Part shown: piece after piece, positions 49,101 through 56,649 of the stretch
How positions within the stretch are numbered: position 1 is the first letter of the stretch
Layout of the letters: every line of letters begins with the position of its first letter
Origin: Streptomyces maremycinicus
Lineage (GTDB): Bacteria > Actinomycetota > Actinomycetes > Streptomycetales > Streptomycetaceae
Length of the DNA stretch: 64,000 bases
Reading direction: 5' to 3'
Assembly: GCF_001184025.1 (NCBI RefSeq)
Contig: NZ_BBYG01000010.1
Span: 310,001-374,000 of the forward strand
Position numbers and translations under genes: made by a program
Notes under the pieces: model-generated
Seen by the model: the letters and a program-made list of their open reading frames with translations, nothing else
Database searches by the model: none
Told to the model about the DNA's origin: nothing

Positions 49101-49401
49101 CCGCACCGACCCGCGGCTCGCCGAGCGCTGGGACCTCGTCGCCTTCGGCACCGAACTGGGCACCGCCTACTCCGAGTTGACCGACCCCGTGGAACAGCGC
49201 CGCCGGCTCACCGAACAGTCCCTGCTCGCCGCCGGCGGAGACCCCGAGGCGATGGAACTCGACGAGGACTTCCTCGACGCCCTGGAGTACGCGATGCCCC
49301 CAACCGGCGGCCTCGGCATCGGCGTCGACCGCCTGGTCATGTTCCTGACCGGCCGCACGATCCGCGAGACCCTGCCGTTCCCGCTGGTACGACACCGCTG
49401 A
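46135..49401 (+). CDS. lysX: Bifunctional lysylphosphatidylglycerol synthetase / lysyl-tRNA synthetase
   Basis: A 1088-residue fusion that makes Lys-tRNA and moves the lysine to phosphatidylglycerol, lowering membrane negative charge and giving resistance to cationic peptides. Residues 1-235 contain about six to seven membrane helices. Residues of about 240-570 are the MprF-type transferase domain (DUF2156). Residues of about 640-1088 are a class II lysyl-tRNA synthetase, with an OB-fold ([18 protein letters not shown]), motif 2 [20 protein letters not shown] and motif 3 [15 protein letters not shown]. The length equals mycobacterial LysX. An independent housekeeping lysS is expected elsewhere. 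Confidence 0.95.
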   Translation: MSATVRTATAEKTPARSRRPAGRLLARVPEGFAAFFGALGLLCVLLALIPPLRRLLRPVVRFLDLLIVPVSANLAYAVFLFLLAAATAARKKVAWWLVVVYLGLLVLTDALGVAVGLYAQSVPSLVVCALALALLVVARGQFYAASRRAAVRRALAVLLVGLVLAVLVGWGLVELFPGTLPPSQRPGWAANRVLGGLVSAGSFDGRPPRFLFFLLGLFGALALLNAAATLFRSQRMEAALHGDEESRIRALLGAYGDQDSLGYFATRRDKAVVFSPSGKAAVTYRVEAGVCLAGGDPVGDREAWPHAIAAWLDAARLHAWAPAVMGASEDGAKAFARAGLGALQLGDEAILPVASFDLGGREMRVTRQAVNRVRRTGATCRVRRHRTLTEQEMEEVVGRADAWRDTETERGFSMALDRLGDPADGDCLLVEALDDHGRLLALLSFVPWGRDGISLDLMRRDRSAPNGVMEFMVADLCAAAPKLGVRRISLNFAVFRSAFEEGARIGAGPVLRLWRRLLLFFSKWWQLEALYRSNAKYHPEWYPRFLCYADAGSLARVGLASGIAEGFVSVPSLRKLWGNRNAKGGPRPATTEGLPPLAALGLDGGDEAGDGGPDAGLPEQVRVRHRTLDRLRAEGVDPYPVGVPPRTHALARIRPGETVTVAGRIMRVRDFGGIVFVTLRDWSGDHQLALTRETLGTFRSDTDLGDHIVVTGTAGTSDKGEPTVFVTSWQLTAKCLRPLPDKRHGLTDPEAKVRMRYLDLVASPAARDVVRARSHAVQALRQGLLERGYLEVETPMLQRIHGGANARPFTTHINAYDLDLYLRIAPELYLKRLCVGGLEKVFEMGRTFRNEGVSYKHNPEFTMLEAYQAYADYDVMLDLVRELIQGAATAAFGSPVARKDGREYDISGEWPVRTVHGAISEALGEPVDAGTPLAVLLRHCDRAGVPYTPDDGPGDVVLEMYERLVEERTQLPTFYKDFPTDVSPLTRQHRTDPRLAERWDLVAFGTELGTAYSELTDPVEQRRRLTEQSLLAAGGDPEAMELDEDFLDALEYAMPPTGGLGIGVDRLVMFLTGRTIRETLPFPLVRHR

Positions 49402-49516
49402 CCCGGGCCCCTTCGGCCGTCCGGAGCGGCCGGGACTGCGCCGGCCGGGTGGATTCGTGCCGCCAGTCCGGTGCCGGTGTGGTGCGTCGGGGGCCCGCCG
49501 GGCGACTGATGACTGC

Positions 49517-50356
49517 ATGAAGAAGGATCAGTTGTTCACGCGGCGCCGGGCGTTGCTCGCCGGCGCCGCCGCCGTCGGAGCGGCCGGCACGGCCGGAGTG
49601 TTCCTGTGGGGCGAGGACGGCAAGCCGGTCCGGGCCGCCGCCCCCGCCGCGGGCGCCCCGGCGCGGAGCCTGCCGCTGAAGCCCTCCGCCTACCGCCTCC
49701 AGCCGCTGACCGGCTACGGCCCCCCGCGCGCCGCCCCCGGCCGCACCCCCGTGCGCCACGAACCGCTGCTGAGGATGACCGGCAGCGGCCGCACCATGGT
49801 GCTGACCTTCGACGACGGACCCGACCCCCGCTACACCCCGGGCATCCTCGACACGCTGGCCCACTACGACGTGCGCGCGATGTTCTTCGTGTGCGGGGAG
49901 ATGGCCGCCGACAACCAGGACCTGCTGGCCCGGATGGCCGACGAGGGCCATGTCGTCGGCAACCACACCTGGTCCCACCCGCTGCTGACCGGCCTCACCC
50001 GCCGTCAGATCCGCTCCGAGATGTCCCGCACCAGCGACGTCATCGAGGAGGGATACGGCGAGCCGCCCCGCTGGTTCCGCGCCCCCTACGGCGCCTGGAA
50101 CCGGGCCGCCTTCCAACTGGGCGCCGAACTGGGCATGGAACCGCTCGCCTGGACGGTCGACACCCTCGACTGGACCGCCCCCGCCGCCGGCACCATCGTC
50201 GAGCGGGTGGAGAAGGGCGCCGCCCCCGGTGTCGTCGTGCTCTCGCACGACGCCGGGGGCGACCGCTCGCAGAGCGTGCGCGCACTGCGCAGCTATCTGC
50301 CGCAACTGCTGGACTCCGGTTACCACATCACCGTCCCGCACCGGCGGTACACCTGA
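49517..50356 (+). CDS. Secreted polysaccharide deacetylase (CE4/NodB family)
   Basis: A 279-residue exported enzyme. A twin-arginine-like signal RRRALLAG (about 9-16) precedes a hydrophobic core. The NodB domain (about 90-275) has TFDDGPDP (97-104, catalytic Asp and metal Asp), the metal histidines in NHTWSHP (His150 and His154), and RAPYGAWN plus the C-terminal VVLSHDAGG. It would remove acetyl groups from peptidoglycan, chitin or another N-acetylated glycan. ATG at 49517. It follows lysX by 115 bp; both modify the envelope. Confidence 0.92.
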   Translation: MKKDQLFTRRRALLAGAAAVGAAGTAGVFLWGEDGKPVRAAAPAAGAPARSLPLKPSAYRLQPLTGYGPPRAAPGRTPVRHEPLLRMTGSGRTMVLTFDDGPDPRYTPGILDTLAHYDVRAMFFVCGEMAADNQDLLARMADEGHVVGNHTWSHPLLTGLTRRQIRSEMSRTSDVIEEGYGEPPRWFRAPYGAWNRAAFQLGAELGMEPLAWTVDTLDWTAPAAGTIVERVEKGAAPGVVVLSHDAGGDRSQSVRALRSYLPQLLDSGYHITVPHRRYT

Positions 50357-50389
50357 CGCGAGCCCCCCGCCCGCCCGGTCGGGAACCGC

Positions 50390-51058
50390 TCAGCGGACCT
50401 CGGCCAGGCGGGCGAAGGCGACGACGTTCCCGTCGTACCCGTTCGCCTTGGAGAAACCGCCGCCGCAGGTGATGACCCGCAATTCGGGAGAGCCCTTCGA
50501 GGCGTACACGCGGTCGCCGGGGAAATTGTTCTTCTCGAACACCTCGATGCCGTAGATCTCGAAGACCGCCGTTTTTCCGTCTCCTCGCGCCACCTCGACG
50601 CGGTTGCCCTTCTTCAGGGCCCCGAGACCGTAGAACACGGCGGGTCCCAGCTTGTTGTCGACATGGCCGACGACGACCGCGGTCCCCTTCTCGCCGGGCG
50701 AGACGCCACCGGTGAACCAGCCGGCCAGGTTCGGGTCCTCCGGCGGCGGCGCGCCGACCCAGCCGTCCGCGTCCAGGCCCACCGACGTGACCGGCGCGTC
50801 CACCTGGATGGCGGGGATCCGGACCCGGACCGGCAGGGCGTACGGCAGCGCTGCCGGGGCCCGGCCGAGGACACCCGCGCTGCGGCTGTCCGCGGCCGCC
50901 GCCGAGGCGGGCTGCGGCGGGCCGATGTCGAACTCCCCGGACCCGTTCCGGATGAGCGCGAGACCGGTCAGCAGAACAAGCGCTATCACGCCCCACGGGG
51001 CGCGCTTCCGCCGCCGCTCCTCTTCTTCCGCCGCCTCGGACAGCTCGTACGCAGACAT
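50390..51058 (-). CDS. Class F sortase
   Basis: A 222-residue membrane-anchored transpeptidase. The cytoplasmic head is Glu/Arg-rich (residues 1-19), followed by one helix (21-37). The sortase beta-barrel carries His132 in VVVGHVDN, Cys198 in VITCGGGF and Arg217 in VVAFARL, the complete catalytic triad. Class F enzymes are typical of actinobacteria and join surface proteins to other molecules. The two following secreted-protein genes and a proline-rich protein, each with a hydrophobic C-terminal helix and arginine tail, may be related to it. ATG at 51058. Confidence 0.9.
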   Translation of the reverse strand: MSAYELSEAAEEEERRRKRAPWGVIALVLLTGLALIRNGSGEFDIGPPQPASAAAADSRSAGVLGRAPAALPYALPVRVRIPAIQVDAPVTSVGLDADGWVGAPPPEDPNLAGWFTGGVSPGEKGTAVVVGHVDNKLGPAVFYGLGALKKGNRVEVARGDGKTAVFEIYGIEVFEKNNFPGDRVYASKGSPELRVITCGGGFSKANGYDGNVVAFARLAEVR

Positions 51059-51391
51059 TCGCCATCCCCTTTCGACGCGGCCGTCACCGCGTCCCTTCGC
51101 GCATACGAGAACGCTAAGTCCCCGGGCGGCAACCGGCGACGGGGCGGCGGCGAACGGGTGGCCCCGCCGCCTTTCGGTGCGCCATCCGAGTTGCCGACGG
51201 AAGGAAATTTCTGACGGTCCGTGACCTGCGGCAATATCCGATTGTGTGCATTTCCCTCGGCGTGTCCTCTCACCAGGACGGACCATTCCCGAAATGCGGG
51301 CGCGTGCACGGCATCTGAGGGTCGGTCCGGGAGGTGCTTTCTCGCCGACATACCGGGGACGGGCCCCGGGGCGCCTTCCGCGGAGGAACAC

Positions 51392-51898
51392 ATGCGCATC
51401 ACTCGTCTTCTGGCGGCCTCGGCGGTCTCGGCCGCCGCGGTCGCCTCTCTCGGCTTCACCGCCCCGGCCGCCGTCGCCCGCGACGGCATGAACGCCAACC
51501 CGAGCAACATCGTGGCCCTGCCCGCCGTCATCGCCCGCGGCGGCCAGATGACCGTCACCGTCGACGGCTGCCCCGGCGGCGGCACCATGACCTCGGCGGC
51601 GTTCCCGCAGACCAACCTGACGCCCATCAACGGGGCCAACCAGACGGCCAAGGGCACCGCGACCATCAACGAGAACGCCCGGCCGGGCACCTACGACATC
51701 ACCGTCAACTGCTCCGGCCGGACCCTGACCCGCCCGGCGGCCTTCACCGTCATCGGCGGTGTCCGCGGCGGTCTCGGCGGCAGCACCACCACGGGCGCCA
51801 GCCCGACCGACATGGCCATCGGCGGCGGTCTCGTCACGGCGGCCCTGGTCGGGGGCGGTCTGTTCTGGATGCGCCGCCGCGCCGAGCGCCGCGCCTGA
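51392..51898 (+). CDS. Small secreted protein with C-terminal anchor-like tail
   Basis: A 168-residue protein with a signal peptide (1-29, ending APAAVARD), a beta-rich middle with two cysteines (Cys60, Cys107) that could form a disulfide, and a Gly/Thr linker. The C-terminal hydrophobic helix (about 139-160, MAIGGGLVTAALVGGGLFWM) is followed by RRRAERRA. The end looks like a sortase sorting signal, but no LPXTG is present; SPTD precedes the helix. GGAGGA lies upstream of the ATG. It diverges from the class F sortase gene. Confidence 0.75.
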   Translation: MRITRLLAASAVSAAAVASLGFTAPAAVARDGMNANPSNIVALPAVIARGGQMTVTVDGCPGGGTMTSAAFPQTNLTPINGANQTAKGTATINENARPGTYDITVNCSGRTLTRPAAFTVIGGVRGGLGGSTTTGASPTDMAIGGGLVTAALVGGGLFWMRRRAERRA

Positions 51899-51933
51899 GG
51901 CCCGCCCGGGGAGACCGCACGTCGCACGTGACA

Positions 51934-51976
51934 CAGGCCTTCGCCCCGGTCCCGTCCGGACCGGGGCGAAGGCCTG
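51934..51976. terminator. Bidirectional hairpin terminator
   Basis: Perfect 19-bp arms (51934-51952 and 51958-51976) with a 5-nt loop between two convergent secreted-protein genes. Confidence 0.92.
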
Positions 51977-52006
51977 CGCATGGCGGAGCCGGCCGGCGGT
52001 GCGCCG

Positions 52007-52543
52007 TCAGCCCTCCTCACCGGCGCGGCGGCGCGAGTACCAGTACGCGGCACCGACCGAGCCGGCGATCAACGCGGCGCCCAGCCCGATCTCCCGCAGG
52101 TCGAACCCGGCGACGGTGCCGCCCTCACCGGCGTGCACGCCGCGCGGGACCGGATAGGGCACCGGCGTCGGATCGACGGGCCGGCCACCGGAGATCGTCA
52201 GCTCCTTGACGGCGCTGATGCCGCCGCAGGCGAACGTCACCCGGTACGAGGCGCCCGGCCGGGCGTCCCAGTCGACCCTGGCCACCGCGGAGGAGGAACC
52301 CCGGGGGATGACGACCGCGTCGAACACGCCCGAGGAGACCGTCACGGAGCTTCGGCAGCCACTGAGGTTGCGGTCCACCTGGAGGGTGACCTGTCCGCCC
52401 GCGGCGACCGTCGAGGGCAGTACGCCGTAGCCGTTGGACATGACGTAGTGGTTGTCGTCGTCGCTCGCGACGGCCGACGGTGCGGAGAAGGTCAGGGCGG
52501 TGACGCCGAGCAGTGCGGCCGAAGCGACGCGTATCGCGCGCAT
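52007..52543 (-). CDS. Small secreted protein with C-terminal helix and arginine tail
   Basis: A 178-residue protein with the same plan as its convergent neighbour: signal peptide (1-27, ending PSAVASD), a beta-sandwich-like region with two cysteines (Cys63, Cys106), a Pro/Gly linker, a hydrophobic helix (about 151-169, IGLGAALIAGSVGAAYWYS) and RRRAGEEG. The repeated phrase VLPSTVAAGGQVTLQVD corresponds to VALPAVIARGGQMTVTVD in the neighbour, so the two are distant paralogues. GGAGGA precedes the ATG. Confidence 0.75.
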   Translation of the reverse strand: MRAIRVASAALLGVTALTFSAPSAVASDDDNHYVMSNGYGVLPSTVAAGGQVTLQVDRNLSGCRSSVTVSSGVFDAVVIPRGSSSAVARVDWDARPGASYRVTFACGGISAVKELTISGGRPVDPTPVPYPVPRGVHAGEGGTVAGFDLREIGLGAALIAGSVGAAYWYSRRRAGEEG

Positions 52544-52767
52544 GGTGGATCCTCCGGTCCCCGAGGAGCAGCTGCGGACCTTTTTCCGCTTGCGCCAAAA
52601 ATGCACCTCGATGACCGAAACGCTAGGAACATGTGTGCGCTCCCGCGATCGCAGTCGTACGAATGGGGCACGGGGGTGGGCCGCCCAGGGGACAGCGTTC
52701 CCGCAACCGGGGGACGGCGACGGCGTGGCGGCCGTCCCCCGGCGCGGGCCCGTGAGGTGAGCGGACG

Positions 52768-53532
52768 TCAGCCCTTGACGGCCGGGAACAGATGGAGGAA
52801 CGGTTCCGCCGACGCGGTGATGCCCCGGCTGTAGGGCGCGTCGAAGTCCCAGATGAGGAAGAGCAGGAAGGCGATCAGTGCGGAGAACAGCCCGGCCAGC
52901 ACCAGCTCCCGGGTGGTCCGCCGGATCTGGAGCGCGAAGACCATGCCGATGGTGATGGCGGCTCCGGTCAGCAGCCCGAACCACACCACACCCGGCATGG
53001 TCGCCCCGGTCGACTCGGCGCGGGCGTTGCGGGCCTGGTCCGCGGCGGCCATCTGGTCGAGCAGCGGCTGGTAGGCCTGTGCCTGGAAGTCGGACGCCGG
53101 TTCGTAGTCGGTGACGTCCACCCGGATCCGCTGGAGGAGTTCGTCCCCGCGCCGCGTCACCTCGCCGTCGTCCGCCATCTTCTGCCACTCGGTGGTGACG
53201 ACGTGTCCGACATAGGCGTTGACATCCTCCCGAATACGGTCACGGGCGTCGGCCGGGTAGACGCGTACCCGCTCCGAGATCTCGTGCAGCGCCTGCGCCT
53301 CCGCCTGGACGTGGTCCTGCGCGACACTGCGCGCCTCCCAGACACCGGCGATGGCCAGGCCCAGGACGATGGCGTACACCACGCCGATCCACATCGTCAT
53401 GTACTCGATGACGTCCGGGGTCTCGGAGGGGTCCTCGTCCTCCGGCGCTCTGCGGTGCCGCAGGAGGGTGATCACGACCACCACCGCGCAGGCGGCGAGC
53501 ATCGCGAGGGTGAGAACAAGCCATTCCGGCAA
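52768..53532 (-). CDS. DUF4239 membrane protein
   Basis: A 254-residue protein of the bestrophin-like DUF4239 family. There is one N-terminal helix (about 3-22), a second segment (about 47-66, MWIGVVYAIVLGLAIAGVWE), a long soluble helical part, and two closely spaced helices near the C-terminus (about 186-233). The family's function is not known; a channel role is only a guess from fold. It is followed on the same strand by nothing obvious and preceded by the proline-rich gene 22 bp away, which suggests a two-gene transcript. Confidence 0.82.
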   Translation of the reverse strand: MPEWLVLTLAMLAACAVVVVITLLRHRRAPEDEDPSETPDVIEYMTMWIGVVYAIVLGLAIAGVWEARSVAQDHVQAEAQALHEISERVRVYPADARDRIREDVNAYVGHVVTTEWQKMADDGEVTRRGDELLQRIRVDVTDYEPASDFQAQAYQPLLDQMAAADQARNARAESTGATMPGVVWFGLLTGAAITIGMVFALQIRRTTRELVLAGLFSALIAFLLFLIWDFDAPYSRGITASAEPFLHLFPAVKG

Positions 53533-53553
53533 GAGAAGCCTCCAGGATCGGCG

Positions 53554-54186
53554 CTAGCGCGGCCGCAGCGCGGCGACGGCGATCACCGCGGGCACGGTGA
53601 TCAGCAGGACGTAGGTGACCGGCGACTGGCCGCGGCGGACGGGCCGTTGCTTCGGCGAGGCGTGGTACGCCGGGTAGCTCACCGGGGTCACGGACGGGCG
53701 GGGCGTGGGCGTGGGCGCGGGCTTCGGCGCGGGCCTCGGTGCCGGCGGGGGCGTGGGGGCGGGAGTCTGCCGGGGGAGCGGGGCCACGGGACGGGGCGGC
53801 GCGGGCGCGTGCGGTCGCGGACGCGGCTTCGGCGCCGGCGGCCTCGGCTCGGGCGGCGGTGGCGGCGGCTCCGGGGTCGGCGTGGGACTGGGAGTGGGGG
53901 TGGGGCTCGGCGGCGGCTCGGGCGGCGGCTTCGGTTTCGGCGGCGTGGGGGTCGGGGCGGGCGGCGGCTTCGGTTCCTGGCACACCGGGGGAGTCGGCCA
54001 CGCGTGGCTCCCCGCGACCGCCACCGCCTCGGTGCCGTCCGGGCCGGTCGAGGCGTACGCGCACGCGTCGGCCGCGGCCACCCCGGCCGGGACGGCCGCG
54101 AGGATCCAGGCCGCGGTCACCAGGGCCAGTGCCCTGGTGACGAGGGCGGATCGGGTCGGTTCGGGTCCATGCACGACGGAGATCAT
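53554..54186 (-). CDS. Proline-rich secreted or wall-spanning protein
   Basis: A 210-residue protein: signal peptide (about 15-39, ending AAADA), a short domain with two cysteines, then about 95 residues of PxP repeats (PTPTPSPTPTPE, PKPRPRP) able to span the peptidoglycan. A C-terminal hydrophobic helix follows (about 190-207), ending in RPR. The exact start is uncertain; the ATG at 54186 lacks a strong ribosome site. It is probably co-transcribed with the DUF4239 gene. Confidence 0.68.
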   Translation of the reverse strand: MISVVHGPEPTRSALVTRALALVTAAWILAAVPAGVAAADACAYASTGPDGTEAVAVAGSHAWPTPPVCQEPKPPPAPTPTPPKPKPPPEPPPSPTPTPSPTPTPEPPPPPPEPRPPAPKPRPRPHAPAPPRPVAPLPRQTPAPTPPPAPRPAPKPAPTPTPRPSVTPVSYPAYHASPKQRPVRRGQSPVTYVLLITVPAVIAVAALRPR

Positions 54187-54458
54187 GCGGCGTCCCGCGG
54201 CGGCACACGCCGACGCCCGGGGGGATTGCCCCGAACGGGGGAAGTTCGCGTCCGCGGGTTTGCCGGGCGGTGCGTTCGCGCATCCGGCACGCCGTGCGCC
54301 TGTGCGATCCGGAGGACCACGCGGGCCGGTGTCACAGGTCGCGGAAAGAATTTCGTGCCGGGTTTGAACACAACGACCGTCACCGCGCGTACTCAGTGCC
54401 GTGCGGCGGCGCAGCAGGGCGTGGCAAGCACCTTGTGACGATCGGGGAGTTGTTGACG

Positions 54459-55433
54459 ATGAAGACCACCTGGCGGAGCGCCTCACTTGCGGCGAGTGCT
54501 GTGGCCGTGCTGGCGCTGACGACGGCGTGCGGTTCTGAGAGCGGCACGTCGTCGAGCCAGAACGTCGGGGCCACGGCTCCGGCCGGTGGCATCGCGGGCG
54601 TCGGCGTGGGCACCGGCGTCGGCAGTGGCGTCGGCTCCAGCGCCAGCGCCGGGACGACCGGCGGAGCGGGCGCACAGGGCGCCGGCGAGCTGGCCGTCAC
54701 CGCGAACGGTGAACTCGGCAAGATCCTCACCGACGGCGCGGGCAAGACCCTCTACCGCTTCGACGCGGACACCGCGGAACCCCCGAAGTCGAACTGTGAC
54801 GGCGACTGCGCGACCGCCTGGCCGCCGGTCGCCGCCGATGACATCTCCGCGGGCGACGGCATCGACAAGTCGCTGCTCGGCGAGGTCACCCGGACCGACG
54901 GCACCAAGCAGCTGACCGTCGCCGGCTGGCCCGCCTACTACTACGCCAAGGACGCCAAGGCCGGTGACACCACCGGTCAGGGCGTGGGCAACAAGTGGTT
55001 CGCGCTCACCCCCGAGGGCAAGAAGGCCAAGGCCTCCGGCTCGTCGTCCGAGTCCGGCACCGTGCAGGCCGGGCTGTCCGTCCGCAAGGACGCCAACCTC
55101 GGTGAGATCGTCGTCGACAAGAACGGTATGACGGTCTACCGCTTCCTGAAGGACAAGGCCTGGCCCGAGCCGGTGTCGAACTGCAACGGCGCCTGCCTCG
55201 AGAAGTGGCCGGCCGTCGCGCCCGTCGCCTTCGACGAGACCGAGGGCATCCAGGAGAAGGGCTACATGAACTTCACCCGGTCCGACGGCACCAAGCAGCA
55301 GACCATCAACTGCTCGCCGATCTACACCTTCTCCGGTGACAAGTCGCCCGGCGACGTCAACGGCCAGGGCGTGGGCGGCACATGGTACGCCGTCGCGCCG
55401 AACGGAAAGCTGGTCGGAGCGCCGGAGCAGTAG
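54459..55433 (+). CDS. SCO0930-like lipoprotein with two COG4315 repeats
   Basis: A 324-residue surface lipoprotein. The lipobox is LTTAC (Cys24), followed by a Gly/Ser-rich spacer. Two repeated domains follow (about 78-190 and 203-322), each with GKTLYRF/GMTVYRF, a CxxxC pair (NCDGDC, NCNGAC) and a W(A/P)P end. The family resembles secreted proteins of unknown function once compared with copper- or heme-associated lipoproteins. It lies upstream of the methyltransferase and RmdA-like genes, an arrangement that recalls S. coelicolor SCO0930-SCO0928. GGGGAG precedes the ATG. Confidence 0.88.
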   Translation: MKTTWRSASLAASAVAVLALTTACGSESGTSSSQNVGATAPAGGIAGVGVGTGVGSGVGSSASAGTTGGAGAQGAGELAVTANGELGKILTDGAGKTLYRFDADTAEPPKSNCDGDCATAWPPVAADDISAGDGIDKSLLGEVTRTDGTKQLTVAGWPAYYYAKDAKAGDTTGQGVGNKWFALTPEGKKAKASGSSSESGTVQAGLSVRKDANLGEIVVDKNGMTVYRFLKDKAWPEPVSNCNGACLEKWPAVAPVAFDETEGIQEKGYMNFTRSDGTKQQTINCSPIYTFSGDKSPGDVNGQGVGGTWYAVAPNGKLVGAPEQ

Positions 55434-55485
55434 AGATCACCTCCCCAGGGCTGATCCCGCAGCTGCCCCATCGCGCACGACCGTT

Positions 55486-55522
55486 GGTCCGCCCCCTCCG
55501 CGCCGCACGGAGGGGGCGGACC
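55486..55522 (+). terminator. Hairpin terminator after the lipoprotein gene
   Basis: Perfect 15-bp arms (55486-55500 and 55508-55522) with a 7-nt loop, 53 bp past the stop. The remaining 300 bp before the methyltransferase show no gene. Confidence 0.88.
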
Positions 55523-55836
55523 GTTGTGCGTGTACGGTCCGTCCGGTCCGTCCGGTCGGCCCGGTGGGCCGGGTCCGTTCCGCGGGCCCGCGGTGCTTGT
55601 CCGGGCGCCGCTTCCTGTGCGTAGACTTTCGCCGCCCCGCGGACCGGCCCGGAACCATCCGGAACTCTCCGGAACGTCCCGGGCACCACGAGCAGCCCTC
55701 CGGGGGACGTCGATTCGGCACGTGCCGCTGGCAGTGACCGGGAACGGACGGTCAATTTCCGTTTCTGCTCGCCCCTTTGGCGGGCGATCAGTAGCCTCAG
55801 CTCGAACACCGGATCGCCTACGCCTTGGAGATTCAG

Positions 55837-56649
55837 ATGGAGAGACCCGCCTGGGCCCCTCGGAGCATCGACATCTCGGTGCCCAGCGTCTCGCGGATCT
55901 ACGACCACTACCTGGGCGGCTCGCACAACTTCGAGGTCGACCGGGAAGCGGCCCGCAAGGCCATGGAGTTCATGCCGGGACTTCCGAAGATCAGCCAGGC
56001 GAACCGGGCGTTCATGCGCCGCGCCGTGCGGTACGCGGTCGGCGAGGGCGTCGACCAGTTCCTCGACATCGGCTCCGGCATCCCCACCTTCGGCAACGTG
56101 CACGAGGTCGCCCAGGCGATGAGCCCCGGGGCCCGCGTGGTCTACGTCGACCACGACCCGGTGGCCGTCGCGCACAGCGAGGCGGTGCTCGCCGGCAACG
56201 ACGACGCCGATGTCGTGGCCGCCGATCTGCGCAAGCCGCGGGAGATCCTGAGCAGCCCGCAGGTGTCCCGACTGCTCGACCTGGACCGGCCGGTGGCGCT
56301 GCTGCTCGTCGCCGTACTGCACTTCGTGGAGGACGCGGACGACCCGTTCGCGGCGGTGGCCGAACTCACCGCCGCGCTCGCGCCCGGCAGTCTGCTCGTG
56401 CTCACCCATGCCTCGTACGAGGGAATCCCACTGCCACCGGAGCGGGCCGGAGGCGCGGTGGACGTGTACAAGGACATCCGCAATCCGCTGACCATGCGCT
56501 CGCGTGACGAGATCGCGCGGTTCTTCGAGGGGTACGACATGGTGGAACCCGGACTGGTGCCGATGCCGCACTGGCGGCCGGACACGGGGCCGGAGGACGA
56601 GGACCCCTGGGCCCTCTCCGGTTTCGCCGGCGTGGGGCGTACGGCGTGA
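55837..56649 (+). CDS. SAM-dependent methyltransferase (DUF574 / Methyltransf_19)
   Basis: A 270-residue methyltransferase of a family expanded in Streptomyces. The N-terminal signature PSVSRIYDHYLGGSHNFEVDR is diagnostic, followed by the SAM-binding FLDIGSGIPTFGNVHE and VVYVDHDPVAVAH. The substrate is unknown. ATG at 55837 (MERPAW) has GGAG upstream; a TTG 12 bp earlier is possible. Its stop overlaps the start of the GGDEF-EAL gene (GTGA), so the two are translationally coupled. Confidence 0.9.
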   Translation: MERPAWAPRSIDISVPSVSRIYDHYLGGSHNFEVDREAARKAMEFMPGLPKISQANRAFMRRAVRYAVGEGVDQFLDIGSGIPTFGNVHEVAQAMSPGARVVYVDHDPVAVAHSEAVLAGNDDADVVAADLRKPREILSSPQVSRLLDLDRPVALLLVAVLHFVEDADDPFAAVAELTAALAPGSLLVLTHASYEGIPLPPERAGGAVDVYKDIRNPLTMRSRDEIARFFEGYDMVEPGLVPMPHWRPDTGPEDEDPWALSGFAGVGRTA

